A stretch of DNA of 64,000 nucleotides from Hyphomonas beringensis (GCF_000682755.1 NZ_AWFF01000031.1:22815-86814), one strand, 5' to 3'; positions 36,969 through 46,628 are shown, counted from the first letter of the stretch. The notes: generated from the sequence alone by a model not told the origin. Translations and numbers: made by a program.

Positions 36969-39695
36969 CTAGTCTGCCGCCGAAAACCGTACTGTCGCAG
37001 AGGCGCCTGCCGTCTCTGCGGTATAGCCAGGCTGACCTCCACCCAGAGAGATCACGGCCTCGCCGCCGGTGGGCGTCACGAAATTGCCGTCAGTGTCATA
37101 ATAGCCGAGCCGATCTGGAGACAGGTTGAACGTCACCGTCCGCGTCTCGCCCGGGTCCAGCTCCACCACGTCAAACGCGATCAGTTCCACCTTCGGCACT
37201 GAGGCGTTTGCCCGTTTTTTGTGCTGGATATAGGCCTGCACCACTTCGCACCCCGCCATATCGCCCGTATTGGTCACCGTTACGCTGACCGGCAGCGGCT
37301 GGCTCGCATCATGGCTTTCCGGCACAGACAGGCCATCATAGCCGAAGCTTGTATAGGAAAGCCCATAGCCGAACGGATACAGCGGCTCGCCTTCATAGTA
37401 TTTGTAGGTGCGGTTCTGCATCGAATAGTCGCCAAAGTCCGGCAGGTCCTCGACCGATTTATAGAACGTTACTGGCAGGCGGCCGGACGGGCTGTAGTCA
37501 CCCCACAGAAGGTCTGCGATGGCATTGCCCGCCTTCTCCCCCGGATAGAAGGCCTGCACGATGGCCGGCAGATTCTCGCTTTCCCAGTTGAGCCCCATGG
37601 CAGAGCCGGAGAAATTCACCATCACGACCGGCTTTCCGGTCGCATACAGATCTTTCAGTAGGCTCTCCTGGCTTTCCGGCAGTTTGATGTTCGTGCGGTC
37701 CCCGCCAAGGAAGCCGTCCAGTTCGACGCCCATTTCCTCGCCTTCAAGATTGGCATCAATGCCGCCAAAGAACAGGATCACATCGGCGTCTTCGACCGCC
37801 GCCATGGCCTCGGCCTTCATATCCCGCGAGACATCCGTCCAGTTCAGATAGGCATATTTGTCGAGTTGGTCGCGTGGCCAGCCGCTGTCGAATTTCAGCG
37901 TCATCTTCACGCTGTAGGGTTCGCCTGCCGTCATCGCGATATCGTCGCGTTCGCCAACTTCCTGGCCATTGATCTCGACCGTGGACCAGCGCGACGGCTG
38001 GAAGCGGTAGACCCCATCCGTCTCCGGAACGATCACGCCTTCCCAGGTGGCGCCGAATTCATCATTCAGCCCGCCCGTGCTCGGTGTGCGGTCCCAGTAG
38101 AAATCGATCTTGTCTTCCACCTTCTCGACCGCAGGGTCGCCTGAAAGATCCTTCTCGACATAATAGGCTGCCTTCACGCCGGGCACCAATTCGCCTGTCT
38201 CATCCTCATGGAACAGAACGGACGCCGGCACCGGCTTGTAGTTGGAATAATTGTCGCCCGCGATGGTGGAGCCGACCGCATAGGTCACATTCTCTGCGCC
38301 CACTTTCGCCGTCACGCCTTCCAGCGCCGTAACAGGCTGTGTCGGGCGGCCATAATAGTTCGCCACCAGCGTCCACCAATTGTCGGCATTCGGACCGATC
38401 ACCGCCACCTTTGTCTCCGGCGCCAGCGGCAGGATGCCGTCATTTTTCAGCAGGACCAGAGATTGCCGCGCAGTCTTTTCCGAAAGGGCAAGGTGCTCGT
38501 CATTCGCCACAATATCCAGCGGCAAATTCGCCCATGGCACCATGGCCGGGTCATCATACATGCCCAGTTTGAACAGCGCCGTGTAGAGACGAATGACCGC
38601 CTGATCTATGGTCGCCTCATCGATCAGGCCTTGCGCAACCGCGTCCGGCAACGCGTCCATCTTGTTGCCAAAACCGTCTCCGCAATTCAGATCCGTGCCC
38701 ATCTTCACAGACAGGGCCGCGGCCTCTGCGCGTGTGTCGACATAGTCATGCGCCACGTAAGGCGCTTCGCCGGCTTCTTTCTTGGCTTCATCATAATAGA
38801 AGTCGCCAATCGCGCCGCAATCGGAAACGACATAGCCGTCAAAGCCAAGTTCCCCGCGCAACAGATCGACCATCAGCCGCTCGCTGCCACAGGCCGGCGC
38901 GCCCCAGACGGCATTATAGGCGCACATGACAGAGCCTACTTCAGTCTCGTCAAACGCCATCTTGAAGGCTGGCAGATAGGTCTCCCACAGATCTGCATCG
39001 CTCGCATGATAGTCATCGCGGTGGCGCGACGGCTCCGGCCCGGAATGAACGGCATAGTGCTTTACCGTCGCAACGGCCTTCAGATATTTATCGTCATCGC
39101 CCTGGATGCCATTGACGAAATTCACCGCCATGCGGCCCGTCAGGAACGGGTCTTCTCCATAGGTTTCCTGTCCCCTGCCCCAGCGCGGATCGCGGAAGAT
39201 GTTGATATTCGGAGACCAGAAGGTCAGCCCGCCATACATGGCGTAGACATCTTCAGACGCATAATAATGATGCTTGGCGCGGCCTTCATCGGAAATCGTC
39301 GTCGCGACATCCAGCATCAGGTCTTCATCCCAGGTCGCCGCCAGGCCGATTGCCTGCGGGAAAACCGTGGCATGGCCTGCGCGGGCAACGCCGTGCAGGG
39401 CCTCATTCCACCAATTGTATTCATGGATGCCAAGGCGCGGAATGCCGGCGGCCTTGTCATACATCTGGGCCGCTTTCTCCTCCAGAGTCATGCGGCTGAC
39501 CAGATCCGTCGCCCGCTCTTCCGGGCTGAGAGAGGCGTCCATATAGGGCAGAATCGCAGGCTCAGCGGCCTCTGGCGTATCCAGCGCAGCCTCAGGCGTC
39601 TCGGCTGGCTCTGTACTCGCACAGGCCGCCATCAGCGCGAGCGAGGCTGCCGCCCCCATAAGACTGAATTTATTGAATAATTTCCGGTTCAACAT
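36969..39695 (-). CDS. GH3 beta-glucosidase lipoprotein with PA14 insert
   Basis: The 908-residue product starts with a lipoprotein signal (MAAC, Cys25), then a GH3 N-terminal barrel with the nucleophile Asp in YVVSDCGAIGDF near residue 315, the (alpha/beta)6 domain, a PA14 domain (GVKAAYYVEKDLSGDP ... VIVPETDGVYRFQPS) inserted in it, and a C-terminal fibronectin III-like domain. It probably splits beta-glucosides or xylosides at the outer membrane. The PA14 insert often binds sugars. Start ATG 39695 is chosen because it gives the signal peptide; the open frame continues 27 codons upstream. Confidence 0.93.
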   Translation of the reverse strand: MLNRKLFNKFSLMGAAASLALMAACASTEPAETPEAALDTPEAAEPAILPYMDASLSPEERATDLVSRMTLEEKAAQMYDKAAGIPRLGIHEYNWWNEALHGVARAGHATVFPQAIGLAATWDEDLMLDVATTISDEGRAKHHYYASEDVYAMYGGLTFWSPNINIFRDPRWGRGQETYGEDPFLTGRMAVNFVNGIQGDDDKYLKAVATVKHYAVHSGPEPSRHRDDYHASDADLWETYLPAFKMAFDETEVGSVMCAYNAVWGAPACGSERLMVDLLRGELGFDGYVVSDCGAIGDFYYDEAKKEAGEAPYVAHDYVDTRAEAAALSVKMGTDLNCGDGFGNKMDALPDAVAQGLIDEATIDQAVIRLYTALFKLGMYDDPAMVPWANLPLDIVANDEHLALSEKTARQSLVLLKNDGILPLAPETKVAVIGPNADNWWTLVANYYGRPTQPVTALEGVTAKVGAENVTYAVGSTIAGDNYSNYKPVPASVLFHEDETGELVPGVKAAYYVEKDLSGDPAVEKVEDKIDFYWDRTPSTGGLNDEFGATWEGVIVPETDGVYRFQPSRWSTVEINGQEVGERDDIAMTAGEPYSVKMTLKFDSGWPRDQLDKYAYLNWTDVSRDMKAEAMAAVEDADVILFFGGIDANLEGEEMGVELDGFLGGDRTNIKLPESQESLLKDLYATGKPVVMVNFSGSAMGLNWESENLPAIVQAFYPGEKAGNAIADLLWGDYSPSGRLPVTFYKSVEDLPDFGDYSMQNRTYKYYEGEPLYPFGYGLSYTSFGYDGLSVPESHDASQPLPVSVTVTNTGDMAGCEVVQAYIQHKKRANASVPKVELIAFDVVELDPGETRTVTFNLSPDRLGYYDTDGNFVTPTGGEAVISLGGGQPGYTAETAGASATVRFSAAD

Positions 39696-39836
39696 GGCTA
39701 TTTCCTGCTCCCTCTGGATTATCAGGAGGGCACAGAAACAGCCAGGCGCCCCCCATATTTGAGGGCATTGTTGCACGCTAACATTTTTAAGGCCAGACGC
39801 TTTTTCGCCTTTTTCGCGGGGCCCGCAACCGGTTCC

Positions 39837-40274
39837 CTAGACCGGCTTCAGCGTCTTCGGATTGATCCCGCCCATGCGGCAGACTTCCTTCCACTCATCG
39901 GCCTTCACCGGCTGAACGGACAGGCGGAAAGACGTCACCAGGCTCATCTCCTCCAGCGTCGGATTGGCCTTCACCTCTTTCAGCTTCACCGGCTTCGGCA
40001 TGTCGGCCAGCGCCCGCACATGAACACAATCCCAGCGCTCATCATCGGTCGTGGAATCCGGCGCGCTCTCGGCGGAAATCTCGACAATGCCGACCACTTC
40101 CAGCCCTTTGTTGGAATGATAGAAAAAGCCCCGGTCGCCCACTTTCATGTCGCGCATGAAATTGCGCGCCTGATAGTTGCGGATGCCGGACCATTCCTCG
40201 CCCTCATCGCCCTTGGCCTTTTGCTGCTCCCAGCTCCAGGCGTCCGGTTCGGATTTGAACAGCCAGTATTTCAT
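39837..40274 (-). CDS. EVE domain protein
   Basis: The 145-residue protein is a complete EVE (PUA-like) domain: YWLFKSEPDAWSWEQQKAKGDEGEEWSGIRNYQARNFMRDMKVGDRGFFYHSN and later RLSVQPVKADEWKEVCRMGG. EVE domains bind modified bases in DNA or RNA. It is downstream of the DUF3445 gene by 10 bases, probably in one transcript. Confidence 0.93.
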   Translation of the reverse strand: MKYWLFKSEPDAWSWEQQKAKGDEGEEWSGIRNYQARNFMRDMKVGDRGFFYHSNKGLEVVGIVEISAESAPDSTTDDERWDCVHVRALADMPKPVKLKEVKANPTLEEMSLVTSFRLSVQPVKADEWKEVCRMGGINPKTLKPV

Positions 40275-40284
40275 CTATCCTGCC

Positions 40285-41142
40285 TCACTCTGTCTGCGTG
40301 TGTCTTGACCTAATAGGATTCCGGGCCGCGTCCAGTGCTGCGCGGACAAGACGCTGATACGCCGCCCAGCCCTTATAGTCTGCCATCTCCGGCGTGATGC
40401 CCTGCCAGGCCGCCTCGAATGCATCCACGGCCCCCTCCCCCAAGAGCGCCGCGCGCAGCGGATCCATCACGATGCGGATGGTGAACAAGACCGCGCCCGT
40501 CTCTGGCAGTTTGGTGATCGTCTGGCGCTCAACTCGCAAATGCAGCACATCCAGCGCCGCCTCATCCGGCGCCTCACCGGCCAGTGCCTTCAGCGGCGCG
40601 GAGCTGGGCGTGAAGCGCGCATCGCCTGCCTGAACGGTCCAGTTGAACCGCTCAAGCATCAGACCCGGCTGCAGCCCGTCGAAGATGCGGGAGATCCTCC
40701 TCACCAGATCCGGGGTCGCACCAGGAACAGGCGCGTGCAGACCGCCCAGCGGTTCGCCAATCTTGTCAGAAAGCCGCCAGAAGGTCGGCGCGCATAGGCT
40801 TGCCGCCTGTAACTGCCACAGCCCGTCATCTCCTCGCATCATCAGGCAGAGATCATCGGACACCTCCGCAGATGCGGCCTCCAGCGGCGTCGGCCAGCTG
40901 GCTTCAGGCGTGCCCTGCCCCAGCGCAGCCAACACCAGCTGCCCCGCCTCAACCATCTCGGCCTCTGCTCCGTGGGCGGCAAACACCTCTTCGCGCCGTG
41001 CCTGCATCAGCGCCCGTTTCGGCGCCAACCAGGCGTTGGCCTCCGTATCGGGAGTCAGCCAATCCTCAGCCGCAATCGGCTTCAGGCCAGGGGTAAGGCC
41101 CGGTGGACCGCTTAGAAAAGGCAGATAGGGCGGCGCGCGCAT
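40285..41142 (-). CDS. DUF3445 / heme-dependent oxidative N-demethylase-like protein
   Basis: The 285-residue product matches the DUF3445 family (HDOD): PYLPFLSGPPGLTPGLKPIAAEDWL at the start, FWRLSDKIGEPLGGLHAPVP in the middle and LHLRVERQTITKLPETGAVLFTIRIVMDPL. A related fungal or bacterial enzyme removes methyl groups from amines using heme. Start ATG 41142 fits the conserved N terminus; the longer frame to 41331 is not conserved. It lies 8 bases after the methyltransferase stop codon. Confidence 0.85.
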   Translation of the reverse strand: MRAPPYLPFLSGPPGLTPGLKPIAAEDWLTPDTEANAWLAPKRALMQARREEVFAAHGAEAEMVEAGQLVLAALGQGTPEASWPTPLEAASAEVSDDLCLMMRGDDGLWQLQAASLCAPTFWRLSDKIGEPLGGLHAPVPGATPDLVRRISRIFDGLQPGLMLERFNWTVQAGDARFTPSSAPLKALAGEAPDEAALDVLHLRVERQTITKLPETGAVLFTIRIVMDPLRAALLGEGAVDAFEAAWQGITPEMADYKGWAAYQRLVRAALDAARNPIRSRHTQTE

Positions 41143-41150
41143 TCCGCGTC

Positions 41151-41777
41151 TCAGACGGGCACTGCCGCGCCCCAGCTGACATAGCCTGCAATTCTGGGCG
41201 TAGACGGAAGATACATCGTCTCCGTCCCGTCCAGACGAAACCCGGCCGACGCAAACATGGCTTCGGTGTCGCGTGTCAGATGGCACCCGCCGCCGAGGGG
41301 CTTCCAGACCGGCTCTACCCGGCGCTGCCATTTCGCAACGCCTTCATCAGGCGCCAGGCCATGCTCTGAAAACAGGATCTTCCCATCCGGCTTCAGCACG
41401 CGGCGCACTTCGCGCAGGCTCGCCTCCCAATCCGGAATGGTACACAGCACAAATGTGATCACCACAGTATCGATGCTGTCATCTTCCAGCGGAATGGCTT
41501 CGGCGCCTGCCTGCAGGAATTCGATATGATTGCCGATGCCGAGCGCGCCCGCCTCGCGCCGCGCCTTCTTCACCATCGCTTCAGACGGTTCCAGCGCGTA
41601 GAGATGCTCCACCTTGCTGGCATCATAATAGCGGAAATTCGTGCCCGCCCCACAGCCGACCTCCAGAACCTGCCCCTCCGCCAGCGGAACAATTTTCTCG
41701 CGCTGCTTCATGATCGGTTTCGAACAGCATGCACAGGCAACGAGATGCGGAACAACGTAGCGATCCCACGGATTCAC
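41151..41777 (-). CDS. Class I SAM-dependent methyltransferase
   Basis: The 208-residue enzyme has motif I VLEVGCGAGTNFRYYD, motif post-I LEPSEAMVKKA, and LREVRRVLKPDGKILFSEHG. It looks like UbiE/phospholipid methyltransferases of the Methyltransf_11 type. The N terminus has Cys-rich HLVACACCSKPI, similar to small methyltransferases acting on phospholipids or sulfur compounds. Its start overlaps the upstream gene's stop codon (ATGA). Confidence 0.88.
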   Translation of the reverse strand: MNPWDRYVVPHLVACACCSKPIMKQREKIVPLAEGQVLEVGCGAGTNFRYYDASKVEHLYALEPSEAMVKKARREAGALGIGNHIEFLQAGAEAIPLEDDSIDTVVITFVLCTIPDWEASLREVRRVLKPDGKILFSEHGLAPDEGVAKWQRRVEPVWKPLGGGCHLTRDTEAMFASAGFRLDGTETMYLPSTPRIAGYVSWGAAVPV

Positions 41778-42538
41778 TGTCCGCCCTCCAGATCACTGGC
41801 AGGCATGTTCGTGTCGGGCGCATCTGCGGGCGCAGTGGCCGGGCTGTAGCCCGGATATTTCTGCCGCTGGATCAGGGTTTTCGTCCCCTCGGTCGGGCGC
41901 GCGATCAGGGCATCCTGCGAAATGTTGACGACATATTCGAACTTGTCGCCCATCGGCTGATAGGTGGCAGAGCCATAATCGGCATCAATGCCAAACCGCC
42001 CGCCCTGCTTCTCGGCCAGCGTATAGACATCCAGCCCGGGGTTCTGCGCCAGCGCGATGCCATTGGTCGTTGCCTCAGTCACTTCCGTCGTGGTGAAGCG
42101 ACGCGACATGCGGCCCTCAATATAGTCCAGCCGGTAAATCGAATCATAGCCGAGCATATTGGCCATCGGCTTGAACTTGATGACCTGCGCGCCGACCTCG
42201 AACTGGTTGCCGCGCAACACGGGCTGAGTGCCATCGGCCTGTACGAGTTTGGTGCCGTCCGACAGGGTCATGTCCAGTGCATAGGTACCGTCCTCGCCCG
42301 GCACGGCGGCAAACTTGATATTGGCGGCGTAGCGTTCCTTGGTCAGGCGCTTATAGGTCTGCAGATTCAGGCCCGCAAAAGCGACAACCCCCGCAAGACC
42401 CAGAAATCCCACGCCAAACACGAGACGGAAAAAGCCCGATCCCGCTTTAAGCTTGGCCAGCTTCCCGAAGCCTGCAAACAGAAGCATCAGGCCAATGACC
42501 GCAGCAATTGCCGGCAGGATCCACCAAATCATTCCCAT
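41774..42538 (-). CDS. Uncharacterised membrane-anchored protein
   Basis: The product (254 residues) has two transmembrane helices at about 4-22 and 34-52, then a soluble domain with YALDMTLSDGTKLVQADGTQPVLRGNQFEVGAQVIKFKP. I recognise no family. ATG 42538 follows AGGAG; the longer open frame to 42595 has no start support. The gene is the first of a four-gene run with the methyltransferase, DUF3445 and EVE genes. Confidence 0.72.
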   Translation of the reverse strand: MGMIWWILPAIAAVIGLMLLFAGFGKLAKLKAGSGFFRLVFGVGFLGLAGVVAFAGLNLQTYKRLTKERYAANIKFAAVPGEDGTYALDMTLSDGTKLVQADGTQPVLRGNQFEVGAQVIKFKPMANMLGYDSIYRLDYIEGRMSRRFTTTEVTEATTNGIALAQNPGLDVYTLAEKQGGRFGIDADYGSATYQPMGDKFEYVVNISQDALIARPTEGTKTLIQRQKYPGYSPATAPADAPDTNMPASDLEGGQ

Positions 42539-42769
42539 CACACCATTTCTCCTGTCTGCACCGCGCCTGCCAGCCCCACCAGGCCCGGCCGCCAAAGCCC
42601 TTATAACACCTTATTAACACTTGTTTAGCGCGTCAGATACCGCTCAGTTCCGGCGCAATTAGGGCAGAGCCTCCCCGCCCCTCTCCTGTCAGCTCGTCTA
42701 CAGAGGCAATAGAGTCAGTCGCGCGCTTTTTTCTGCCCAGCCTGCAAAAATCCTGCTAACGCCACCAGC

Positions 42770-43672
42770 ATGAACTTTCGTGACTTTATGCTGCTTTTCG
42801 CCGTCTGCCTTGTTTGGGGGCTGAATTTGGTCATCACGCGCTGGGTGGTGGCCGATCTTGGCGTGCCACCGATCTTCTTTGCGGCGACCCGCTTTGCTGG
42901 GGTTGCGCTGTTCCTGCTCGCCTTCCTGCGGCCCAAGCCGGAAGATTTGCGAATGCTGTTCCTGATCGCGATGTTCATCGGCGCGGTGCATTTTGCCCTG
43001 CTCTTCCTCGGCCTGCAGAATGCGGAGGCGTCTGCCGCCTCGATCACCGGACAGCTCGGCGCGCCCTTCTCCACGCTGATGAGCATGGCCTTTCTGGGCG
43101 AGACCATTGGCTGGCGGCGCGGTCTCGGCATCATGCTGTCCTTTGCCGGCGTTGTGCTGATTGCGTTCGATCCGGGCAGCTTCAGCATCTCCATCGGCCT
43201 TGTCTACATCACCATCGCGGCCTTTATCGGCTCAATCGGCGGCATCCTGATGAAGCGCATGGCCCCCATCAAGGCGCTGCAGCTGCAGGCCTGGGTCGGC
43301 CTGTTCAGCTTCGCGCCGCTGTTCATCACGTCCGGCCTTCTGGAAAGCGGACAGATCCAGTCCGTCATGCAGGGCGGGTGGCAACTCTGCCTGGCCTGGC
43401 TGTTTGCCGTAGTGGGCGTGTCGATTTTCGGCCATGGCGCATTCTATTCCCTGATCAAGAAATACGACATCTCGCTGCTCTCCCCGCTGACGCTGATGAC
43501 CCCGGTCTGGGGCGTCATCTTCGGCATCATCCTGCTGAACGAGCCGATCACGGCGCGGCTGGTACTCGGCTCTGTTATCTCCCTGTCAGGCGTGTTCGTC
43601 ATCGCCGTGCGCCAGAACCAGCGCTTGCCCGAAGCCTCCATCGTGGAGAAGATGAGCTCAGGAGGCAGCTGA
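42770..43672 (+). CDS. EamA/DMT-family transporter
   Basis: The 300-residue protein has about ten hydrophobic helices in two EamA repeats: the first with LVWGLNLVITRWVVADLGVPPIFFAATRF, the second with FGHGAFYSLIKKYDISLLSPLTLMTPVWGVIFGIILLNEPI. It is a likely metabolite exporter. The stop codon overlaps the amidase start by one base. Confidence 0.93.
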   Translation: MNFRDFMLLFAVCLVWGLNLVITRWVVADLGVPPIFFAATRFAGVALFLLAFLRPKPEDLRMLFLIAMFIGAVHFALLFLGLQNAEASAASITGQLGAPFSTLMSMAFLGETIGWRRGLGIMLSFAGVVLIAFDPGSFSISIGLVYITIAAFIGSIGGILMKRMAPIKALQLQAWVGLFSFAPLFITSGLLESGQIQSVMQGGWQLCLAWLFAVVGVSIFGHGAFYSLIKKYDISLLSPLTLMTPVWGVIFGIILLNEPITARLVLGSVISLSGVFVIAVRQNQRLPEASIVEKMSSGGS

Positions 43673-44439
43673 TGCAGATAGACCGCGTGGAGAGCCCGAA
43701 CTTCAATGCCCGCCGCCAGGCGCTCGACATGCTGGTGCTGCACTATACCGGCATGGAAACCGGGGAGGCCGCGCTGCAGCGCATGTGCGACCCTGCCGCC
43801 GAAGTCTCCGCTCATTACATGGTCTGGGAAGATGGCCGCATCACCCAATTGGTGGAGGAAGACCAGCGCGCCTGGCATGCTGGCGTCTCCTTCTGGCAGG
43901 ATGATGATGACCTGAATTCCCGCTCCATCGGCATCGAGATCGTCAATGGCGGGCATGATGTCCCGCTGCCGGATGGCCGCCTGCCGCCCTATCCGGACCC
44001 GCAGATAGCCGCTGTGATTGCGCTATCGAAGGACATCCTCTCACGCCACATCATCCGCCCATCCCGCATTGTCGGGCATTCGGATATCGCCCCGGCGCGC
44101 AAGATTGATCCGGGCGAGCACTTCCCATGGGCGCAACTCGCCGCAGAGGGCATCGGCTATTGGCCTGCCCTGCCCGCCATGTCAGGCCGCGATGGCGGCA
44201 GCCTTCTGCCGGGCGACACGGGCAAGCATGTCGAGCGTCTGCAAGATACCCTCAAGGGTATCGGCTATGAACTGGCTGTGGACGGGATCTATTCGGATGA
44301 AACGGCCAGCATTGTGCGCGCGTTCCAGCGCCGCTGGCTGCCCATGCGGCTGACCGGACATGCCGGCGCGGGCACGCTGGCGCGCATCGCGCAGATTCAT
44401 GCGGGGCTGGAGGCCTCTTCCGGCTCACTGACCTCCTGA
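43672..44439 (+). CDS. N-acetylmuramoyl-L-alanine amidase (AmpD/AmiD-like) with peptidoglycan-binding domain
   Basis: The 255-residue protein has an Amidase_2 domain with zinc ligand His24 (LHYTGM), a second His/Asp cluster in VGHSDIAPARKIDPG near residue 135, and a C-terminal PG_binding_1 domain (GKHVERLQDTLKGIGYELAVDGIYSDETASIVRAFQ). It cleaves the stem peptide from muramic acid. It lacks a signal peptide, so it may act on cytosolic muropeptides in recycling. The start overlaps the stop codon of the transporter, hinting at joint muropeptide handling. Confidence 0.93.
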   Translation: MQIDRVESPNFNARRQALDMLVLHYTGMETGEAALQRMCDPAAEVSAHYMVWEDGRITQLVEEDQRAWHAGVSFWQDDDDLNSRSIGIEIVNGGHDVPLPDGRLPPYPDPQIAAVIALSKDILSRHIIRPSRIVGHSDIAPARKIDPGEHFPWAQLAAEGIGYWPALPAMSGRDGGSLLPGDTGKHVERLQDTLKGIGYELAVDGIYSDETASIVRAFQRRWLPMRLTGHAGAGTLARIAQIHAGLEASSGSLTS

Positions 44440-45356
44440 ACTGAAATAGCGTCTTCCTCATCCTCTTCGGCGATGACGCCTTCCTTCTGCATCCGCGCGG
44501 CCCATTCCACTGCCAGCGCTGCGCCAAACAGCAGCGATGAGACGGACACGGACAGCCAGATGAAGCCCAGAATTACAGAGGCCAGCGCGCCATAGAATGT
44601 GTCGAGCGCGGTGAATTTCAGATAGAGGTGATAGCCCCACGTCGCGACCAGCCAGGCCAGAGACCCGGCCGCCGCGCCCAGCGCCTTGGCCTTGTGCCCG
44701 CTGATCCGCCCGCTCAGGGACAGCGCGATAATCAGATAGAAGATCACAAAGCACGCAATCCCCTTCCCCAGCCACAACTGGGCGGCAATGTCGGAAATCG
44801 TCTGCGCCAGGTCGAACGCGATGAAGCCGTCGCGCTCTGTCACGATGGACAGGATCAGCTGCAACGCGCCCAGAATCCACACCGACAGGATCAGCAGCGC
44901 CGTCATCAGGATCGACACGCCCTGGAAGCGGATAATCTTTGTGCGCCGTTCACTTCCCGCCACCATGCGGATGCCCGTAATAGCCGCCTTCGCACCGGAA
45001 CTCGCCGTATAGAACACGACGATCACCGCGATCAGGGCCTGGAAGGTGATCACCTGCGGCGTCGATTCATGGATCGTGTCGAGGTCTGCCTTGCTGAGCG
45101 GTGCGACCGCAGAAACCAGAACCTGGTCAACCGTGTCGGCCAGATGCTGGCTGATCTCGCGTGGCAGCAGGGTGAAGAGCAGGGTCAGCGTCAGATAGAC
45201 AATCGGGAAGATGGAAAACAGCGCATAGAAACTGATGCCGCCCGTCACAATGCGCACTTCCGGCTTTGACAGCCGGACCATGGCGCACCAGAGCGGTCCG
45301 ATCAGCCAGTGCTTGACCGGCTGGGGGATGGGCAGCTTTCGAATATAGTCCAGCAT
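44397..45356 (-). CDS. YihY/BrkB family membrane protein
   Basis: The 319-residue protein has six hydrophobic helices and the YihY pattern (GGISFYALFSIFPIVYLTL, then ASSGAKAAITGIRMVAG). Its last 14 codons overlap the amidase coding end on the opposite strand by 43 bases. The C terminus is acidic (EEDEEDAISVQEVSEPEE). The function of the family is unsettled. Confidence 0.92.
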   Translation of the reverse strand: MLDYIRKLPIPQPVKHWLIGPLWCAMVRLSKPEVRIVTGGISFYALFSIFPIVYLTLTLLFTLLPREISQHLADTVDQVLVSAVAPLSKADLDTIHESTPQVITFQALIAVIVVFYTASSGAKAAITGIRMVAGSERRTKIIRFQGVSILMTALLILSVWILGALQLILSIVTERDGFIAFDLAQTISDIAAQLWLGKGIACFVIFYLIIALSLSGRISGHKAKALGAAAGSLAWLVATWGYHLYLKFTALDTFYGALASVILGFIWLSVSVSSLLFGAALAVEWAARMQKEGVIAEEDEEDAISVQEVSEPEEASSPA

Positions 45357-45521
45357 GCACGACGCTCCGGCAATTGTGCAATATATGGAGCAATTCGCGC
45401 CGCTCTCCCACCCCTGATGGGTTAATGCGAGAATTGAACATCACCCCCGCCTGAGATATATGCACCCCACATTCCCGTGTTGCCGCGGCTGCTGACCCCA
45501 CGACAGCATGAGGAATTCACC

Positions 45522-46058
45522 ATGTCACATCCCGCAAATCGGGCGGCGCGCCGTGCGGCTGCCCGCAACCATAATGGCGACCGCAAGGCAGAGCCAACCT
45601 ATCGCGGCTTTGCAGACAAGAAGTGGCGCCTGATCTATCTGCGCCATAACAAGCTTCACAGGGCGCGCCAGATCGGCAAGATCTGGCCGTACCGGGAGTG
45701 GGAGAAACTGATGGCAGATGCCGTGCCTGTAAAAGTCCTGTTCGTCTGCAGCCACAACAAATGGCGCAGCCCGACGGGCGAAGCCGTGTTTGCCAATGTG
45801 GCAGGCGTGTCCGCCCGCTCTGCCGGAACGGCGCGCAGTGCGCGTCACCAGATCAGTCTGGCCGACATCCGCTGGGCCGACCTCATCCTGGTGATGGAGG
45901 ACAAGCATGCGTCACGGCTGAGGGCCGAATACCGTCAGGACATCGCCTACAAGGCCATGCATGTGCTGGATATTCCGGACGACTATCAGTTCATGGACGA
46001 GGATCTTGTGGACATCCTGCGCGCCAAGTGTGAGCCGCTGATCTTCGGGGCCGAATAA
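45522..46058 (+). CDS. Low-molecular-weight tyrosine phosphatase-like protein with basic N-terminal extension
   Basis: The in-frame product (178 residues) has a basic N-terminal part with no known domain and a C-terminal phosphatase-like domain beginning VKVLFVCSHNKWRSPTGEAVF, where C(X)5R gives the nucleophile and phosphate loop. A conserved Asp (LDIPDDY) near the end is the likely general acid. The phosphatase part also has its own good ribosome site (GGGAG) before ATG 45711 and could be made separately as a 115-residue protein. Start ATG 45522 follows AGGAA. Confidence 0.82.
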   Translation: MSHPANRAARRAAARNHNGDRKAEPTYRGFADKKWRLIYLRHNKLHRARQIGKIWPYREWEKLMADAVPVKVLFVCSHNKWRSPTGEAVFANVAGVSARSAGTARSARHQISLADIRWADLILVMEDKHASRLRAEYRQDIAYKAMHVLDIPDDYQFMDEDLVDILRAKCEPLIFGAE

Positions 46059-46076
46059 GCGCCCCTCTCGTTCGGC

Positions 46077-46628
46077 CTACGGGCCGCATGTCCAGACGCC
46101 CTGATAGGTCCGCTCGGCGCCATCGGCGCGCTGGACCAGCAGGTCTGCGCTGTGGCTGACCGTCTCTGTACCGTCATTCACGCGCTTTTCATTGGGCGTC
46201 AGCGTCAGGGTCATGCCCTTGCCGCCAAATTTACCGCCTTCGGTCTCCAGTGCGCTGAAGCCACCCGTCTCTACGCCGGTCAGCGTTTCGGCATAGCCAT
46301 TATTGTTGATGCCGCCACGCGGGCGGAACTCATCGCCGACATTGGCCTTGGCGACGAACAGAAGGGCGTTGTCAGGCTCGGTCTGAAAGCTGCAGCCCAG
46401 TTCCCCTTCAACATCCAGATCGGTATCGGCGGTGATCGGCAGGAGCTGGATGTTCGATCCATCTCCGCCGATTGTCTCAGACGTGCCCGCCTTGTCCAGC
46501 GGCTCACCCGTCTCTGCGGGGGTCAGCGCCGGAACCGCGTCGGGCTCTAAAGGCGTGGCATCCTCCTGTGAACAGGCCGCCACAAGGGCAAGAGACAGGG
46601 CGAGCGCGGTGACAGTTGCTTTCATCAT
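46077..46628 (-). CDS. Uncharacterised lipoprotein
   Basis: The 183-residue protein has a lipoprotein signal (lipobox VAAC, Cys near 19), a proline/threonine-rich linker, and a beta-rich domain with cysteines (LGCSF ... VWTCG) that may form a disulfide. It is not a family I recognise. It lies downstream of the amidohydrolase gene by 47 bases. Confidence 0.72.
   Translation of the reverse strand: MMKATVTALALSLALVAACSQEDATPLEPDAVPALTPAETGEPLDKAGTSETIGGDGSNIQLLPITADTDLDVEGELGCSFQTEPDNALLFVAKANVGDEFRPRGGINNNGYAETLTGVETGGFSALETEGGKFGGKGMTLTLTPNEKRVNDGTETVSHSADLLVQRADGAERTYQGVWTCGP

Noticed and set aside
38208..39680. A 490-codon plus-strand frame opposite the glucosidase
   Set aside because: It is antisense to a clear GH3 gene and is full of His, Arg and Gln, as expected of a shadow in GC-rich DNA.
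40285..41331. Longer N terminus of the DUF3445 protein
   Set aside because: The extra 63 residues are arginine-rich, not conserved in the family, and overlap the methyltransferase gene.
42814..43671. A frame running into the amidase from far upstream
   Set aside because: The upstream part is out of frame with the real EamA transporter gene and reads as arginine-rich noise. The amidase starts at 43672.
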